A DNA stretch of 64,000 bases from Meiothermus ruber DSM 1279 (GCF_000024425.1 NC_013946.1:1798001-1862000); one strand, 5' to 3'; counted from the stretch's first letter, positions 40,736 to 50,801 are shown. Numbers and translations: made by a program. Notes: generated from the sequence alone by a model not told the origin.

Positions 40736-41749
40736 ATGAGCATCCTCTGGTTTCTACTGATTATCTCCATCAGCATCTTCGTACACGAGCTGGGCCACTA
40801 CCTGGCCGCCCGTGTGCAGGGAGTGGGGGTCAAGAACTTTGGGGTGGGTTTTGGCCCTACCCTGCTCAAGTTTGAGCGCTGGGGCACCACCTGGCGGCTC
40901 AATGCCATCCCGCTGGGCGGCTACGCCGAGATCGAGGGCATGATGCCCGGCGACACCCACGGCTACGCGCGGCTCTCGAGCTGGGGCAAATTTCTGATTC
41001 TGGTGGCCGGCGTGGTCATGAACCTGCTCCTGGCCTGGGGGGTGCTGGCCGCCCTCGCCTCTATTCAGGGCATCCCTCAGACCCGCGCCGAGGTCACCGA
41101 GGTGCTGCCCGGCAGTCTGGCCGAGCAGGCGGGTTTTAGGGTGGGCGACCGCATCCTCAGTTTGAATGGGGAGAAGCTCACCGCCTACGACCAGGTCACC
41201 CGCTTCCGCCAGAGCACGGGCGAGAAGGTGTTCGTGGTGCTGCGCGATGGCGCCGAGGTGACCCTACGTTTCAACTGGGACAACACCCAGGCCCGGCTGG
41301 GCATCGTCTACCGGCCCGAGCTGGTGGGCTACACCCGCATCAACTTCTTCCAGGGGTTCGCTCGAGCCATCGGCGAGACGGTGGTGGCGGTTCCGCGCTT
41401 CGTGCAGGAGTTCGCGGGCAGCATCGCCCGCATCCTCTCAGGGCAGCAGGCCCAGGGGGTGGCGGGGCCAGTGGGCATCGTTAACATCACCGGGCAGGCT
41501 GCCGAGCAGGGGCTGGGCACGCTGGTAGGACTGCTGGCGGCCATCAACCTCTCGCTGGCCGTGTTCAACCTCCTGCCCATCCCTGGGCTGGATGGGGGGC
41601 GCATCCTGGTGCTCGTAGCCAACGTAATTAGCGGCGGCCGCATCAAGCCCGAGACCGAGGCCCGGCTCTCGTACGGAGGGTTCATCTTTTTGATTCTCCT
41701 GATTGTGCTGGTGACCATCAACGATATTCGCAACCTGGTGGGCGGCTAG
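40736..41749 (+). CDS. rseP: RIP metalloprotease RseP/site-2 protease
   Basis: 337 residues. Intramembrane zinc protease. HELGH at residues 17-21 in the first membrane helix, one PDZ domain (about residues 110-190, with GSLAEQAGFRVGDRILSLNGE), and NLLPIPGLDGGRI (about residue 278) with the third metal ligand Asp. Short one-PDZ form. Likely substrates are anti-sigma or signal-peptide remnants (family knowledge). Confidence 0.95.
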   Translation: MSILWFLLIISISIFVHELGHYLAARVQGVGVKNFGVGFGPTLLKFERWGTTWRLNAIPLGGYAEIEGMMPGDTHGYARLSSWGKFLILVAGVVMNLLLAWGVLAALASIQGIPQTRAEVTEVLPGSLAEQAGFRVGDRILSLNGEKLTAYDQVTRFRQSTGEKVFVVLRDGAEVTLRFNWDNTQARLGIVYRPELVGYTRINFFQGFARAIGETVVAVPRFVQEFAGSIARILSGQQAQGVAGPVGIVNITGQAAEQGLGTLVGLLAAINLSLAVFNLLPIPGLDGGRILVLVANVISGGRIKPETEARLSYGGFIFLILLIVLVTINDIRNLVGG

Positions 41750-41781
41750 CATCGGGCGCTACCTTGCAGGCAAAACCGCGA

Positions 41782-41787
41782 TAGAAT
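41782..41787 (+). promoter_or_regulatory. -10 box of glycosyltransferase gene
   Basis: TAGAAT, 8 nt before ATG 41796; leaderless layout. Confidence 0.5.
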
Positions 41788-41795
41788 AGCCGCCA

Positions 41796-42428
41796 ATGGA
41801 CGCCACGGTGCTCATTCCGGCCTACAACGAAGCAGCCCATATCGGGGCGGTGGTGGCGGCTGCACGGGAGGCCGGTTTTCCGGTGCTGGTGGTGGACGAC
41901 GGTTCAAGCGACGCAACCGCCCAGGCCGCCGAAGCCGCCGGGGCCAGGGTGCTGCGCTTGCCTGAGAACCGCGGTAAAAGCGAGGCCCTGGCCTTCGGAC
42001 TGGCCCACGTGCAAACCCCCTATGTGCTGCTCTTGGACGCCGATCTGGTGGGGCTAAAATCCCAGCACCTGCTGAACCTGCTCGAGCCGGTGCGAAGCGG
42101 CCAGCTGGACATGGCCATTGGGGTCTTCAAGTCCGGGGGCCTGATGACCGACTTCGGCAACCGCGCCACCCCGTTTCTCTCGGGGCAGCGGGCCTGCACC
42201 ACCCAGTGGCTCCGCAGCGTGCCCAACCTGACCGAGCGGCGCTGGCCCGAGCCCGCCATCACCGACCACCTGGCCCGCACCCAGGCCCGCTGGGCCTACG
42301 TTGAACTCCACGGGGCCGGCCAGGTCATGAAAGAGCAAAAACGCGGTTTCTGGAAGGGGCTGAGCATGCGCCTCAAGATGTACGCCGAGCTGCTCAAGTA
42401 CCGCTTTGGGCGAAAGACTCGAGCTTGA
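41796..42428 (+). CDS. family 2 glycosyltransferase
   Basis: 210 residues. GT-A fold with the N-terminal LIPAYNEAAHIGAVV (residues 6-20), VVDDGSSDATA and the metal motif LLLDADL (DxD, about residues 77-83). Short for the family and without clear membrane helices; a basic C terminus (KRGFWKGLSMRLKMYAELLKYR) may associate with membrane. Donor and acceptor unknown. Confidence 0.88.
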   Translation: MDATVLIPAYNEAAHIGAVVAAAREAGFPVLVVDDGSSDATAQAAEAAGARVLRLPENRGKSEALAFGLAHVQTPYVLLLDADLVGLKSQHLLNLLEPVRSGQLDMAIGVFKSGGLMTDFGNRATPFLSGQRACTTQWLRSVPNLTERRWPEPAITDHLARTQARWAYVELHGAGQVMKEQKRGFWKGLSMRLKMYAELLKYRFGRKTRA

Positions 42429-42476
42429 ATTTCCCTGACCATAGAAGCATAGCTTTGAGGCCACATGGAGGTGGCT

Positions 42477-42692
42477 ATGCGAATCGAAGTGGCGGTGGTG
42501 ATGCAGGTGCGCGTTCCCGAAGACACCGACCTCGAGGATCTGAGCCTGGAGATTGACGAGGAGGGCCTGCGCTTCGTGAGCAAGGGTCAGGTGGTGGCCG
42601 GGGCCAGCCAGATCGAGGACTACTACATCGACGGCATCGGGTCGGAAGAAGACGACAAGGACAACTGGGAAGAGGAAGAAGACGAGCAGTGA
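42477..42692 (+). CDS. small acidic protein, unknown
   Basis: About 71 residues with a beta-rich N-terminal half (RIEVAVVMQVRVPEDTDLEDLSLEIDEEGL) and a strongly acidic tail (GSEEDDKDNWEEEEDEQ). I do not recognise the family. GGAGG at 42467-42471 lies 5 nt before ATG 42477; ATG 42465 would add four residues. Predicted soluble, perhaps a nucleic-acid-mimic or chaperone-like acidic protein (inference only). Confidence 0.6.
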   Translation: MRIEVAVVMQVRVPEDTDLEDLSLEIDEEGLRFVSKGQVVAGASQIEDYYIDGIGSEEDDKDNWEEEEDEQ

Positions 42693-42831
42693 GCCTTCAA
42701 ACACCTGCCATCGCATTTTCCTCATCCAGGGGCCCCGGGGGAAATTGGCTTTGTCAGACACAGAGCTGTTCGCGGGGTTCACAACGATAGGCAGGGGTTA
42801 TTTGTCCTACTTTTTCCAAAAAGCCAGTGGG

Positions 42832-42837
42832 TAGAAT
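42832..42837 (+). promoter_or_regulatory. -10 box of mqnC
   Basis: TAGAAT, 6 nt before ATG 42844. Confidence 0.55.
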
Positions 42838-42843
42838 AAGCGC

Positions 42844-43973
<1,130 letters not shown>

Positions 43974-43977
<4 letters not shown>

Positions 43978-45161
43978 TTTCTGAAAACCACGTCTTCCCG
44001 CTGGAAATTGCGATAGGCCAGGTGCAGGGCCAGCGCGCCATAGGCCAGGGTAGAGGCCCAGGTAATAAGTAGTTGGGTGGCAGTGGCCGCACCTTTGACA
44101 ATCGCGTCCAGCGCCAGCATTACGTTTACAAGGGGCAGGGCGAAATACCAGTCTTGCAGCTTTAGAAAATCGGAGAACTGCAGGAAGAGCAAAGGGATAA
44201 GCATCACCAGCGATAAGGGGCTCAAATAACTCTGGGCCTCCTTGAAACTGCGGGCGTAAAGGCCCAGGGAAATCATGATGGCAATGATGAGCAGGGCAAA
44301 CAATACTGCCGTTACCAAGATGGCCAGGTAGCCCAGCGGGTCGAGGGCCAGGGCACCCCCTAACTGGGCCTGATTCTCTCCGTTCTGCACGGCTTGAAGC
44401 TGGGCGGCAAAAAGGTTGCGGAACACCCCGCCGCCCAGCAAGAGCCCGGCCACGGCCGCAAAGGTCGAGAGCAGCGACATCACAAACACCGCCAGCCCTT
44501 TGCCCAGCAGAACCTGGATGAGCGGGACGGGGGCGGCCAGAAGGGCCTCGAGCGTCCCCTTTTCTTTCTCCCCTGCCGTGGCGTCTACCGCAACCGGCAT
44601 ACCGCCCGCCTGAATGAACGAAACCAAAAAGAAAGGGATCAGGAAGGCAAAGAGGCCGGCGGCCCGCTCCTGCTCGCGCGAGGCGTCCTGGGTCTCGACG
44701 CTGAAGGGCTCCAGAATATCGGTTCCAATCCCCCGGGCTCGCAGTTGCTCGGCCACCACCTGGTCTTTGTAAGCGCGCAGCGCAGCCTGCACCTTCTCCA
44801 CCACCAGCGCACTCTGGGTGGCCCCGCTCGAGAGCCGGCCATAGATAATGTAGCGCCCATTCTCGAAGACCAGGGCCGCCTGCACCTCGCGGTTCTGCAC
44901 GGCCTCCTGGGGGTTGGCTACCTCGATGGGCTCGACCCTGGCTTTGCGGAGTTCCTCCAGTACCACCGTCGGAACCCCCACCACCCCCACCTTCTGCACC
45001 GACTCCTGGGTCTGGCGGGCGGCGTTGCCGAAGAGCAGGATGGGCCCGAACATCAATAGCGGCATGATCAGGATGGGCAGCACCAGGGTGGTAAAGAGCA
45101 CCCGGCGCTCGCGCACCACGCTAAGCAGCTCTTTTCGGGCGATGATCAGGATTTCGTTCAT
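43974..45161 (-). CDS. ABC-2 type permease (NatB-like)
   Basis: 395 residues. N-terminal membrane helix, a large extracytoplasmic part (about residues 50-170) and five or six C-terminal helices, as in NatB/ABC-2 exporters. GEKEKGTLEALLAAPVP (about residue 210) is the family hallmark. It works with the ATPase encoded 14 nt upstream. NatAB exports Na+ in Bacillus; the substrate here is unknown. Confidence 0.88.
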
Positions 45162-45175
45162 GGGGCACCCAACCT

Positions 45176-45898
45176 TTAGGCGGCCTCTTCCAGGCGACGG
45201 ATAAAGGCCCGCTCGAGGTTGCCCGAGCCAAGCTCGAGGGCCTCCTGCAAGCTGCCCTCAAAAACCAGCAAGCCATGGTCAATAAAGCCCACCCGGTCGC
45301 AGACCTCCTCGGCCTCGCTCATCACGTGGGTGGAGTAGACAAGGGTCTTGCCCAGCCCGGCGTACTGCTTGACGAAATCCAGCAAAGCCCGGCGGGCGAA
45401 CACATCCAGACCGGCGGTGGCCTCGTCCAGCAGCAAGACCTGGGGCTGGTGCAGGATGGCCCGCGCGATGACGATTTTCTGCTGCATACCGGTGGACATC
45501 TGCCTGACCTGCTTGGAGAGCACAGACGGCTCGATGTGCAAAAGTTCGGCGGCCCAGGCGATGCGTTCCTTGAGTTTGGGCCCCCACAGGTCGTAGAAGC
45601 TCCCGAAGAAGTCCAGCACCTCGTAGCCGGTGAGCTTGTCGTAGACCTTCATCCCACCGTTGACGATGCCCAGGTTGCGGCGCACCTCGAGGGGTTGCCT
45701 TAGCACATCAAAACCTGCCACTTTAGCGCTGCCCCCGGTGGGCTTGAGCAGGGTGGCCAGCATCCGCAGGGTGGTGGTTTTGCCGGCCCCATTGGGGCCC
45801 AAAAGGCCATACACCTCACCCGGCTGCACCCTGAAGGAGATGCCCCTGACCGCTTGCGTCTTCTGGTAGCTTTTTTGTAGGTTGATAGCTTCGATCAT
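45176..45898 (-). CDS. ABC exporter ATPase (NatA-like)
   Basis: 240 residues. Walker A LLGPNGAGKTTT (residues 33-44), signature MSTGMQQK, Walker B VLLLDEATAGLD and the switch His in STHV. The unusual STG signature is typical for NatA/CcmA-like exporters. GGAGGT precedes the ATG. Paired with the permease directly downstream. Confidence 0.92.
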   Translation of the reverse strand: MIEAINLQKSYQKTQAVRGISFRVQPGEVYGLLGPNGAGKTTTLRMLATLLKPTGGSAKVAGFDVLRQPLEVRRNLGIVNGGMKVYDKLTGYEVLDFFGSFYDLWGPKLKERIAWAAELLHIEPSVLSKQVRQMSTGMQQKIVIARAILHQPQVLLLDEATAGLDVFARRALLDFVKQYAGLGKTLVYSTHVMSEAEEVCDRVGFIDHGLLVFEGSLQEALELGSGNLERAFIRRLEEAA

Positions 45899-45914
45899 GT
45901 AACCTCCGGCAGTG

Positions 45915-46742
45915 CTAGCCCGTCCGCTTGAGCTTGCCGGTGCGCTTGGCCCACATCTCGGCGGTGTGGAAAACCCACAGGCCCAGCGGTATCAGCACCA
46001 CCCCCATCAGCAACAGGATACCCAGTTCCGGCAGCACCGAGGAAAGCGGGGCCCCCACCAGCCGCTCCGGGGTGGAGTCGGGGTGGTTGATGCCCATCAG
46101 CTTGCGGCAGGCCTCGAGGGCATAGGTGGCCGGGCTCAGGTAGGCCAGGGGCTGCACCCAGCTCGGCAGCACGCTAACTGGATAGTAGATGCCCGAGACC
46201 AGAAGCAGAATGCCCTGGAAGATGTTGGTGGCCTGGGCCCCGTTCTCCGGCGACATCACCGGCAGAATGGCGGCCATCAGGCCCAGCCCCATGAAGGCCA
46301 GGCTGGCTACCAGCAACACCACCAAGACCCCCAGCAGGTTGGCCCCGTTCACCGAGACCTGGATAAAAAGCACCAGGCCCACCAGGATCACGATGGTGCG
46401 GATCACGCTGAACATGACCGCAAAGAGCGAGACCCCCGAGAGGTGGATGAGCCTCGAGACCGGAGCCATAAAGGTGTACTCTAGCGTCCCTTCCCAGCGC
46501 TCGTAGGAGATGGAGTTGGCGATCTCGTTGTACATGGCCGATAAAAAAGACCACAAGAGCACGCCCAGCAACAGCGTCAGGGTCAGGCGGAAGTCGTCCT
46601 GGGCCTTGCCAATCAGGGCAATGGTGGCCGAGTTGACGATGGCGTAAAACACGAACACCACCACCCAGCTCATGTAGCGCCGGGTCAGGTGCCAGTCGCG
46701 GAAGACAAAAGCCCACATGGGGCGGATGTAGCGTTCAAACAT
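45915..46742 (-). CDS. ABC-2 type permease (second exporter)
   Basis: 275 residues with six membrane helices and no large external domain. Segments NEIANSISYERWEGTLEYTFMAPVSRLIHL and GIYYPVSVLPSWVQPLAYLSPATYALEACR match the ABC-2/DrrB-like permease group. It is encoded between two ATPase genes; order and spacing suit pairing with the upstream ATPase (46772-47584). Confidence 0.88.
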   Translation of the reverse strand: MFERYIRPMWAFVFRDWHLTRRYMSWVVVFVFYAIVNSATIALIGKAQDDFRLTLTLLLGVLLWSFLSAMYNEIANSISYERWEGTLEYTFMAPVSRLIHLSGVSLFAVMFSVIRTIVILVGLVLFIQVSVNGANLLGVLVVLLVASLAFMGLGLMAAILPVMSPENGAQATNIFQGILLLVSGIYYPVSVLPSWVQPLAYLSPATYALEACRKLMGINHPDSTPERLVGAPLSSVLPELGILLLMGVVLIPLGLWVFHTAEMWAKRTGKLKRTG

Positions 46743-46771
46743 AGGGTTCCCTTAGGTTCTGCGAACAACAA

Positions 46772-47584
46772 TTATCTTTCGAGCTCTTCCTCATCGAAGG
46801 CCTCGCCGGTGAGGGCGATGAAGGCCTCCTCGAGGCTCTCGGTTCCGGCTTTTTGCTTGAGTTCGTTGGCGGTGCCCTCGGCCACCAGGCGGCCATGGGC
46901 CAGGAAGCCGATGCGGTGCGAGAGGCGCTCGGCCTCGGCCATGTCGTGGGTGGTGAGCAGGATGGTGGTGCCCTCGCGGGCCCGCAGATCTTCCAGGAAG
47001 GCCTGCACGTCGCGGCGGCTTTTGGGGTCGAGGCCGGTGGTGGGCTCGTCCAGTAGCAGGAGGGGCGGGTTGATGAGGAGGGCCCGGGCAATGGCAATCT
47101 TCTGCTGCATGCCGCGGCTCATCTCCTCGATGGGGTCGCCGAAGCGGCGCGACTCCAGGCCGAGTTGCTCCAGAATCTGCATGGCCCGCTTTTCGGCTGT
47201 GCGGGGCTCGAGGCCATAAAGCTGCGCGGCGTAGAGCAGGTTCTCGCGCGGCGAAAGCTTCTTGTAAAAGGCCGCGTCCACGCTCACCCGGCCCATCTTG
47301 CGCCGCAGCTCGCGCTCACCCTCGGGCAGGGTATGGCCCAGCATCCGCACCGTGCCGCCATCGGGGGTGAGCAGGGTGGATAAAATGCGGATCAGGGTGG
47401 ACTTGCCCGAGCCGTTGGGGCCCAGTAGGCCGTAGGTCTCCCCTTCCCGCACCTGGAAAGACACCCCCTTGAGGGCCCATTCCTCCCTGAGGGGCGCGCG
47501 CAGTCCGTCGCGCTTGCGGAAGACCTTTTTAAGGTTGGAGACCTCGATGGCGAGTTGGGTTTTGGTGGGCTCGAGGGTCAGCAT
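46772..47584 (-). CDS. ABC exporter ATPase (second exporter)
   Basis: 270 residues. Walker A LLGPNGSGKSTL (about residues 53-64), signature MSRGMQQK, Walker B LLLLDEPTTGLDPKSRRDVQ, switch TTHDM and a C-terminal DrrA-type tail. It leads a four-gene leftward block of two ATPase/permease pairs. Could export lipids, drugs or polysaccharide; not determinable. Confidence 0.92.
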   Translation of the reverse strand: MLTLEPTKTQLAIEVSNLKKVFRKRDGLRAPLREEWALKGVSFQVREGETYGLLGPNGSGKSTLIRILSTLLTPDGGTVRMLGHTLPEGERELRRKMGRVSVDAAFYKKLSPRENLLYAAQLYGLEPRTAEKRAMQILEQLGLESRRFGDPIEEMSRGMQQKIAIARALLINPPLLLLDEPTTGLDPKSRRDVQAFLEDLRAREGTTILLTTHDMAEAERLSHRIGFLAHGRLVAEGTANELKQKAGTESLEEAFIALTGEAFDEEELER

Positions 47585-47943
47585 AACAGGCTCTGCCTTT
47601 CAAAAAAGTTGAGGGTTAGGGCTGTGGGGACGTTCACGCTTGGTAAAAGCATCTCTGGTTCTCCAAACAAACCGGCGGCCCGAAGGCCGCCGAGGAACGC
47701 AAAAAGCGCGACAAATGCGGTTCGGGAGAGGTTTGGGTTCAGGCGCAAGGCCTGGCCATACGAATGATCGCGCGGCTGCTCATGGCTCACCTACCAGGCC
47801 TAAGTGTACGCTCTGGTCAGCCCAGCGCGCAAGCCTGCGAACGGTCGGTGCGGCGCTTCAAAAGCGGGCTGCGTGGGTCTGCGAACGGAGCATCGGTTCT
47901 CAACCCGAGTCCAACACGTTAAGCTACTACATGAGGTCAAAGC
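47585..47943 (+). other. 359-nt stretch without a convincing gene
   Basis: Contains an 8-bp perfect hairpin CGGCGGCC/GGCCGCCG at 47673-47692 (loop CGAA on the plus strand, UUCG on the minus strand). A minus-strand frame of 70 residues from GTG 47790 to 47578 overlaps the ATPase start; a TACACT box lies 12 nt before that GTG, but the protein has no recognisable features. GAGGT before ATG 47944 serves the cupin gene. Confidence 0.4.
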
Positions 47944-48276
47944 ATGGACGTCTTCCCCGCTTGGTTCAAGGCCTTCAAACAGGTGGAAATCTGGCCCGGC
48001 ATGGATATGGCGGTGCTCTCCGGCCACAAGGGGCAGGTAGGGTTTGCCCAGGTTGCCGAAGAAACCTTTGTACCCGAACACGCCCACGACGGCCAGTGGG
48101 GGGTGGTGCTGGAAGGCCAGGTCGAGTTCGTAATCGGCGGCGAGACCCGGGTCTTCCGCAAGGGCGACTACTACCACATTCCCGCCGGCGTTCCGCACAG
48201 CGCCCGGCTGGCAGCGGGCACCGCCTTTATTGACGTCTGGGAAAACGAGCGCTTCCCAGCCGACCGCCTTAAATAG
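47944..48276 (+). CDS. cupin domain protein
   Basis: 110 residues, single beta-barrel. Cupin motif 1 is HAHDGQWGVVLEGQVEF (His46, His48) and motif 2 is GDYYHIPAGVPH (His about 85). Metal-binding residues are thus mostly present. Function undefined; could be an isomerase, dioxygenase or regulator. It starts a rightward run with two crotonase genes. Confidence 0.85.
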   Translation: MDVFPAWFKAFKQVEIWPGMDMAVLSGHKGQVGFAQVAEETFVPEHAHDGQWGVVLEGQVEFVIGGETRVFRKGDYYHIPAGVPHSARLAAGTAFIDVWENERFPADRLK

Positions 48277-48292
48277 GGCTCGAGGGGGTTTT

Positions 48293-49063
48293 ATGTACGA
48301 GAACATTCTGGTGGAGACCCAGGGGGCAGTCGGGCTGGTGCGGCTCAACCGCCCCAAACAACTCAACGCCCTCAACAGCGCCACCCTGCGCGAGCTGGCT
48401 ACCGCCATTGCTGCGTTTGAGCAGGATGCCGCCATCGGGGCCATGGTCATTACCGGCAACGAGCGGGCCTTTGCCGCCGGGGCCGATATCGCCGAGTTCC
48501 AGCAAACCAGCCTGGCCGAGCTGATGAAGGGCCTGCGGGCCGACCAGTACGAGACGCTGCGCAAGGTGCGCAAGCCGCTGGTGGCCGCGGTCTCGGGCTT
48601 TGCCTACGGGGGTGGCTGTGAGCTGGCCATGCTCTGCGACCTGATTGTGGCTTCCGATACCGCCAAGTTCGCCCAGCCGGAAATCAACCTGGGCATCATC
48701 CCCGGCGGCGGGGGCACCCAGCGCCTCACCCGGCAGGTGGGCAAGTACCTGGCCATGGAGGTGATTCTGGCCGGGCGGGTGCTCTCGGCCTGGGAAGCCT
48801 TGCAGCACGGCCTGGTGAACCGCGTGGTGCCGGTGGAGCTGTATCTGGAAGAGGCCCTCGAGCTCGCCCAGACCCTCGCCGAAAGGGCCCCCCTGGCCGC
48901 GCGGCTGGCCAAGGATGCCGTCAACCGGGCCCAGGATATGAGCCTGGAGCACGGGCTGGGCCTCGAGCGCAGCAATTTTCTGATTGCCTTTGGCAGCGAG
49001 GACAAGCAAGAAGGCACCACCGCCTTTTTGGAAAAACGCAAGCCCCAGTGGAAAGGGCGCTAG
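48293..49063 (+). CDS. enoyl-CoA hydratase/isomerase family protein
   Basis: 256 residues. Crotonase fold with the oxyanion segment AAGADIAEFQ (about residue 63) and SGFAYGGGCELAML, plus both catalytic glutamates in the positions of short-chain enoyl-CoA hydratase (CELAML and QPEINLGIIPGGGGTQRL). This suggests true hydratase activity in fatty acid or phenylacetate oxidation. GAGGGGG precedes ATG 48293; longer frames upstream overlap the cupin end. Confidence 0.92.
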   Translation: MYENILVETQGAVGLVRLNRPKQLNALNSATLRELATAIAAFEQDAAIGAMVITGNERAFAAGADIAEFQQTSLAELMKGLRADQYETLRKVRKPLVAAVSGFAYGGGCELAMLCDLIVASDTAKFAQPEINLGIIPGGGGTQRLTRQVGKYLAMEVILAGRVLSAWEALQHGLVNRVVPVELYLEEALELAQTLAERAPLAARLAKDAVNRAQDMSLEHGLGLERSNFLIAFGSEDKQEGTTAFLEKRKPQWKGR

Positions 49064-49072
49064 GGAGGAAGC

Positions 49073-49840
49073 ATGGAGGTACTTCTACGCGAACAAAGCA
49101 ATGGCATTCTAACCCTCACCCTGAACCGGCCCGAGGCCATCAACGCCCTTACCACCGAGATGCTGCGGGAGCTTAGCCAAGCCCTCAAAGAGGCCGCCGC
49201 CCCGGAGGTGCGGGTGGTGGTGCTGCGAGGAGCAGGGCGCGGATTTTGCTCGGGTCAGGATCTGCGCGAGTTTGCGGGGCAGCGCATCTCGTACAAAAAC
49301 CACCTGCGCAACTACCGCGCGGTGGTGGAGGGTCTGGCCGGTCTGGAAAAGCCGGTAATCGCCGCCATTCACGGGGCCGCCGCCGGGGCCGGCCTGTCGC
49401 TGGCCCTAGCCTGCGACCTGCGTATTGCTTCTTCCGATGCGGTGCTGACCACCGGCTTCAGCAGGATTGGCCTGATTCCCGATGCCGGCATGAACTACCA
49501 CCTGCCGCGCATGGTGGGCTACGCCAAGGCCTTCGAGCTCGAGGTGCTCTCGGAGCGCCTCAAGGCCGAGGAGGCCCTGGCCCTGGGCCTGGTGAACCGG
49601 GTGGTGCCCGCCGAAAGCTTTGCCGAGGAGGTGGCCCGGCTGGCGGGTGAGCTGGCCCAGGGGCCCACCAAAACCTACGGCCTGATTAAGCGGGCCCTGC
49701 GGCGCAGCGCGGGGGCCAGCCTCGAGGAGATGCTCGAGTACGAGGCCCTGCTGCAGGAGGTGGCGGGCCGCACCGAGGACCACCAGGAGGGCGTGCAGGC
49801 TTTTTATGAGAAGCGCCCCCCGCGCTTCCAGGGCAGGTAG
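49073..49840 (+). CDS. enoyl-CoA hydratase/isomerase, PaaG-like
   Basis: 255 residues, crotonase fold. GRGFCSGQDLREF (about residue 57) and IHGAAAGAGLSLALACD form the CoA and oxyanion sites; the second region FSRIGLIPDAGMNYHLPRMVG has Asp (PDAG) rather than two Glu, as in PaaG isomerases of phenylacetate breakdown. Encoded 9 nt after the other crotonase with GGAGG in between, so they act together probably in beta-oxidation-like degradation. Confidence 0.9.
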   Translation: MEVLLREQSNGILTLTLNRPEAINALTTEMLRELSQALKEAAAPEVRVVVLRGAGRGFCSGQDLREFAGQRISYKNHLRNYRAVVEGLAGLEKPVIAAIHGAAAGAGLSLALACDLRIASSDAVLTTGFSRIGLIPDAGMNYHLPRMVGYAKAFELEVLSERLKAEEALALGLVNRVVPAESFAEEVARLAGELAQGPTKTYGLIKRALRRSAGASLEEMLEYEALLQEVAGRTEDHQEGVQAFYEKRPPRFQGR

Positions 49841-49849
49841 ACTAGCGGC

Positions 49850-50431
49850 GTGGTTCGCTACCTCAAGGGAACGGTACTGAAGAAAAGCCCCAGCAGTGTG
49901 GTCTTGCTGGTGGGGGGGGTGGGCCTCGAGGCGAGCTGTCCGGCCTCGACGCTGGCCCAGCTCAGCGAGGGCCAGGAAGCCGCTTTGCACACCAAGCTGG
50001 TGGTGCGCGAGGACGACCTGTCGCTTTTTGGCTTTGCCGATGAGAGAAGCCTCGAGCTATTCGAACTGTTGCTCTCGGTCTCGGGGGTGGGGCCCAAAGT
50101 GGCCCTGAACCTGCTTTCCTCTCAGACCCCCGCCCTGCTGGCGCGGGCCCTGGCCGAAGGCGACCTGCGCCTGCTCACAGCGGCCCAGGGGGTGGGTAAG
50201 AAGCTGGCCGAACGCATCGCGCTCGAGCTGCGCGGCAAGGTGCCGGCCCACCTGATGGGCGAAGGGGGCCGCCTGGTGCACAGCAGCCAGACCGAGGAGG
50301 CCGAGTTGGCCCTCATCACCCTGGGTTTCCGCGAGGGCCAGGTGCGCAGCATCGTGGCCGAGATCGCCCAGAAGAACCCCGGGGCCGGCACCCAGGAGCT
50401 CATCAAGCTGGCCCTGAAAGCCCTGCGCTAG
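49850..50431 (+). CDS. ruvA: Holliday junction branch migration protein RuvA
   Basis: 193 residues. OB fold N terminus (residues 1-60), double helix-hairpin-helix with VSGVGPKVALNLLS (about residues 72-85) and AQGVGKKLAERIALELRGK (about residue 108-126), and a C-terminal RuvB-contact domain. GTG start 49850. The stop overlaps the end of the convergent small gene by 4 nt. Confidence 0.95.
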   Translation: MVRYLKGTVLKKSPSSVVLLVGGVGLEASCPASTLAQLSEGQEAALHTKLVVREDDLSLFGFADERSLELFELLLSVSGVGPKVALNLLSSQTPALLARALAEGDLRLLTAAQGVGKKLAERIALELRGKVPAHLMGEGGRLVHSSQTEEAELALITLGFREGQVRSIVAEIAQKNPGAGTQELIKLALKALR

Positions 50432-50667
50432 AAATAGCGCTCGCGCATCTGGCCCAAAAAATCCTCGGTGATCTGGGCGCCCGAGGCCGAGCCCAGCACC
50501 GCATCGAGGCCACAGTAAGGGCAGAGGGCGGTCTGGCCCTCGTCTATCCACTCTTCAATCCCGCTTGGTGGGAAGATGCGCAGATAGTAAAAGCAGCCGC
50601 ACTGCTCGCTTTGCAGTATCTCGGCGCGGTGGCGGCTGGCGTGCTGGTGGGCCTCGTGGTAGGTCAT
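50428..50667 (-). CDS. small conserved cysteine protein of unknown function
   Basis: 79 residues from ATG 50667. Core SEQCGCFYYLRIFPPSGIEEWIDEGQTALCPYCGLDAVLG resembles a conserved uncharacterised family with a CGCFYC...CPxCG zinc-like motif; here the third Cys of the first half is Tyr (CGCFYY). A perfect 16-bp inverted repeat (50677-50724) lies 9 nt before the ATG, so its translation or transcription may be controlled by a hairpin. GTG-type longer starts would begin inside the repeat. Confidence 0.7.
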   Translation of the reverse strand: MTYHEAHQHASRHRAEILQSEQCGCFYYLRIFPPSGIEEWIDEGQTALCPYCGLDAVLGSASGAQITEDFLGQMRERYF

Positions 50668-50676
50668 ACCCTTTTC

Positions 50677-50724
50677 GCTTGAATCCTTCACCGTTGGACG
50701 CAGTCAGAGGTGAAGGATTCAAGC
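50677..50724. repeat. perfect 16-bp inverted repeat A
   Basis: GCTTGAATCCTTCACC (50677-50692) and its exact complement GGTGAAGGATTCAAGC (50709-50724) with a 16-nt loop. It is upstream of the small Cys-protein gene on the minus strand. No T run on either side, so it is not a plain terminator. Confidence 0.9.
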
Positions 50725-50744
50725 CGACCGAAGGGAGTAGAAAA

Positions 50745-50798
50745 GCATTTCGGTAGTATCGTTTAGGCTTGCCGAAGTGAACGATACTGCCGAAATGC
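50745..50798. repeat. 19-bp inverted repeat B, possible HAD-gene terminator
   Basis: GCATTTCGGTAGTATCGTT (50745-50763) and AACGATACTGCCGAAATGC (50780-50798), one G-U/T-C difference, again with a 16-nt loop. On the minus strand it follows the HAD stop by 3 nt and is followed by TTTTC, so it could terminate that gene, but the stem is unusually long. Confidence 0.88.
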
Positions 50799-50801
50799 GT
50801 A

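Noticed and set aside
47673-47692. CGGCGGCC hairpin as a terminator
   Set aside because: No T run follows on either strand.
47578-47790. 70-residue minus-strand frame before the ABC ATPase
   Set aside because: Composition unlike a protein, overlaps the ATPase start, no homology features, although a TACACT box lies upstream.
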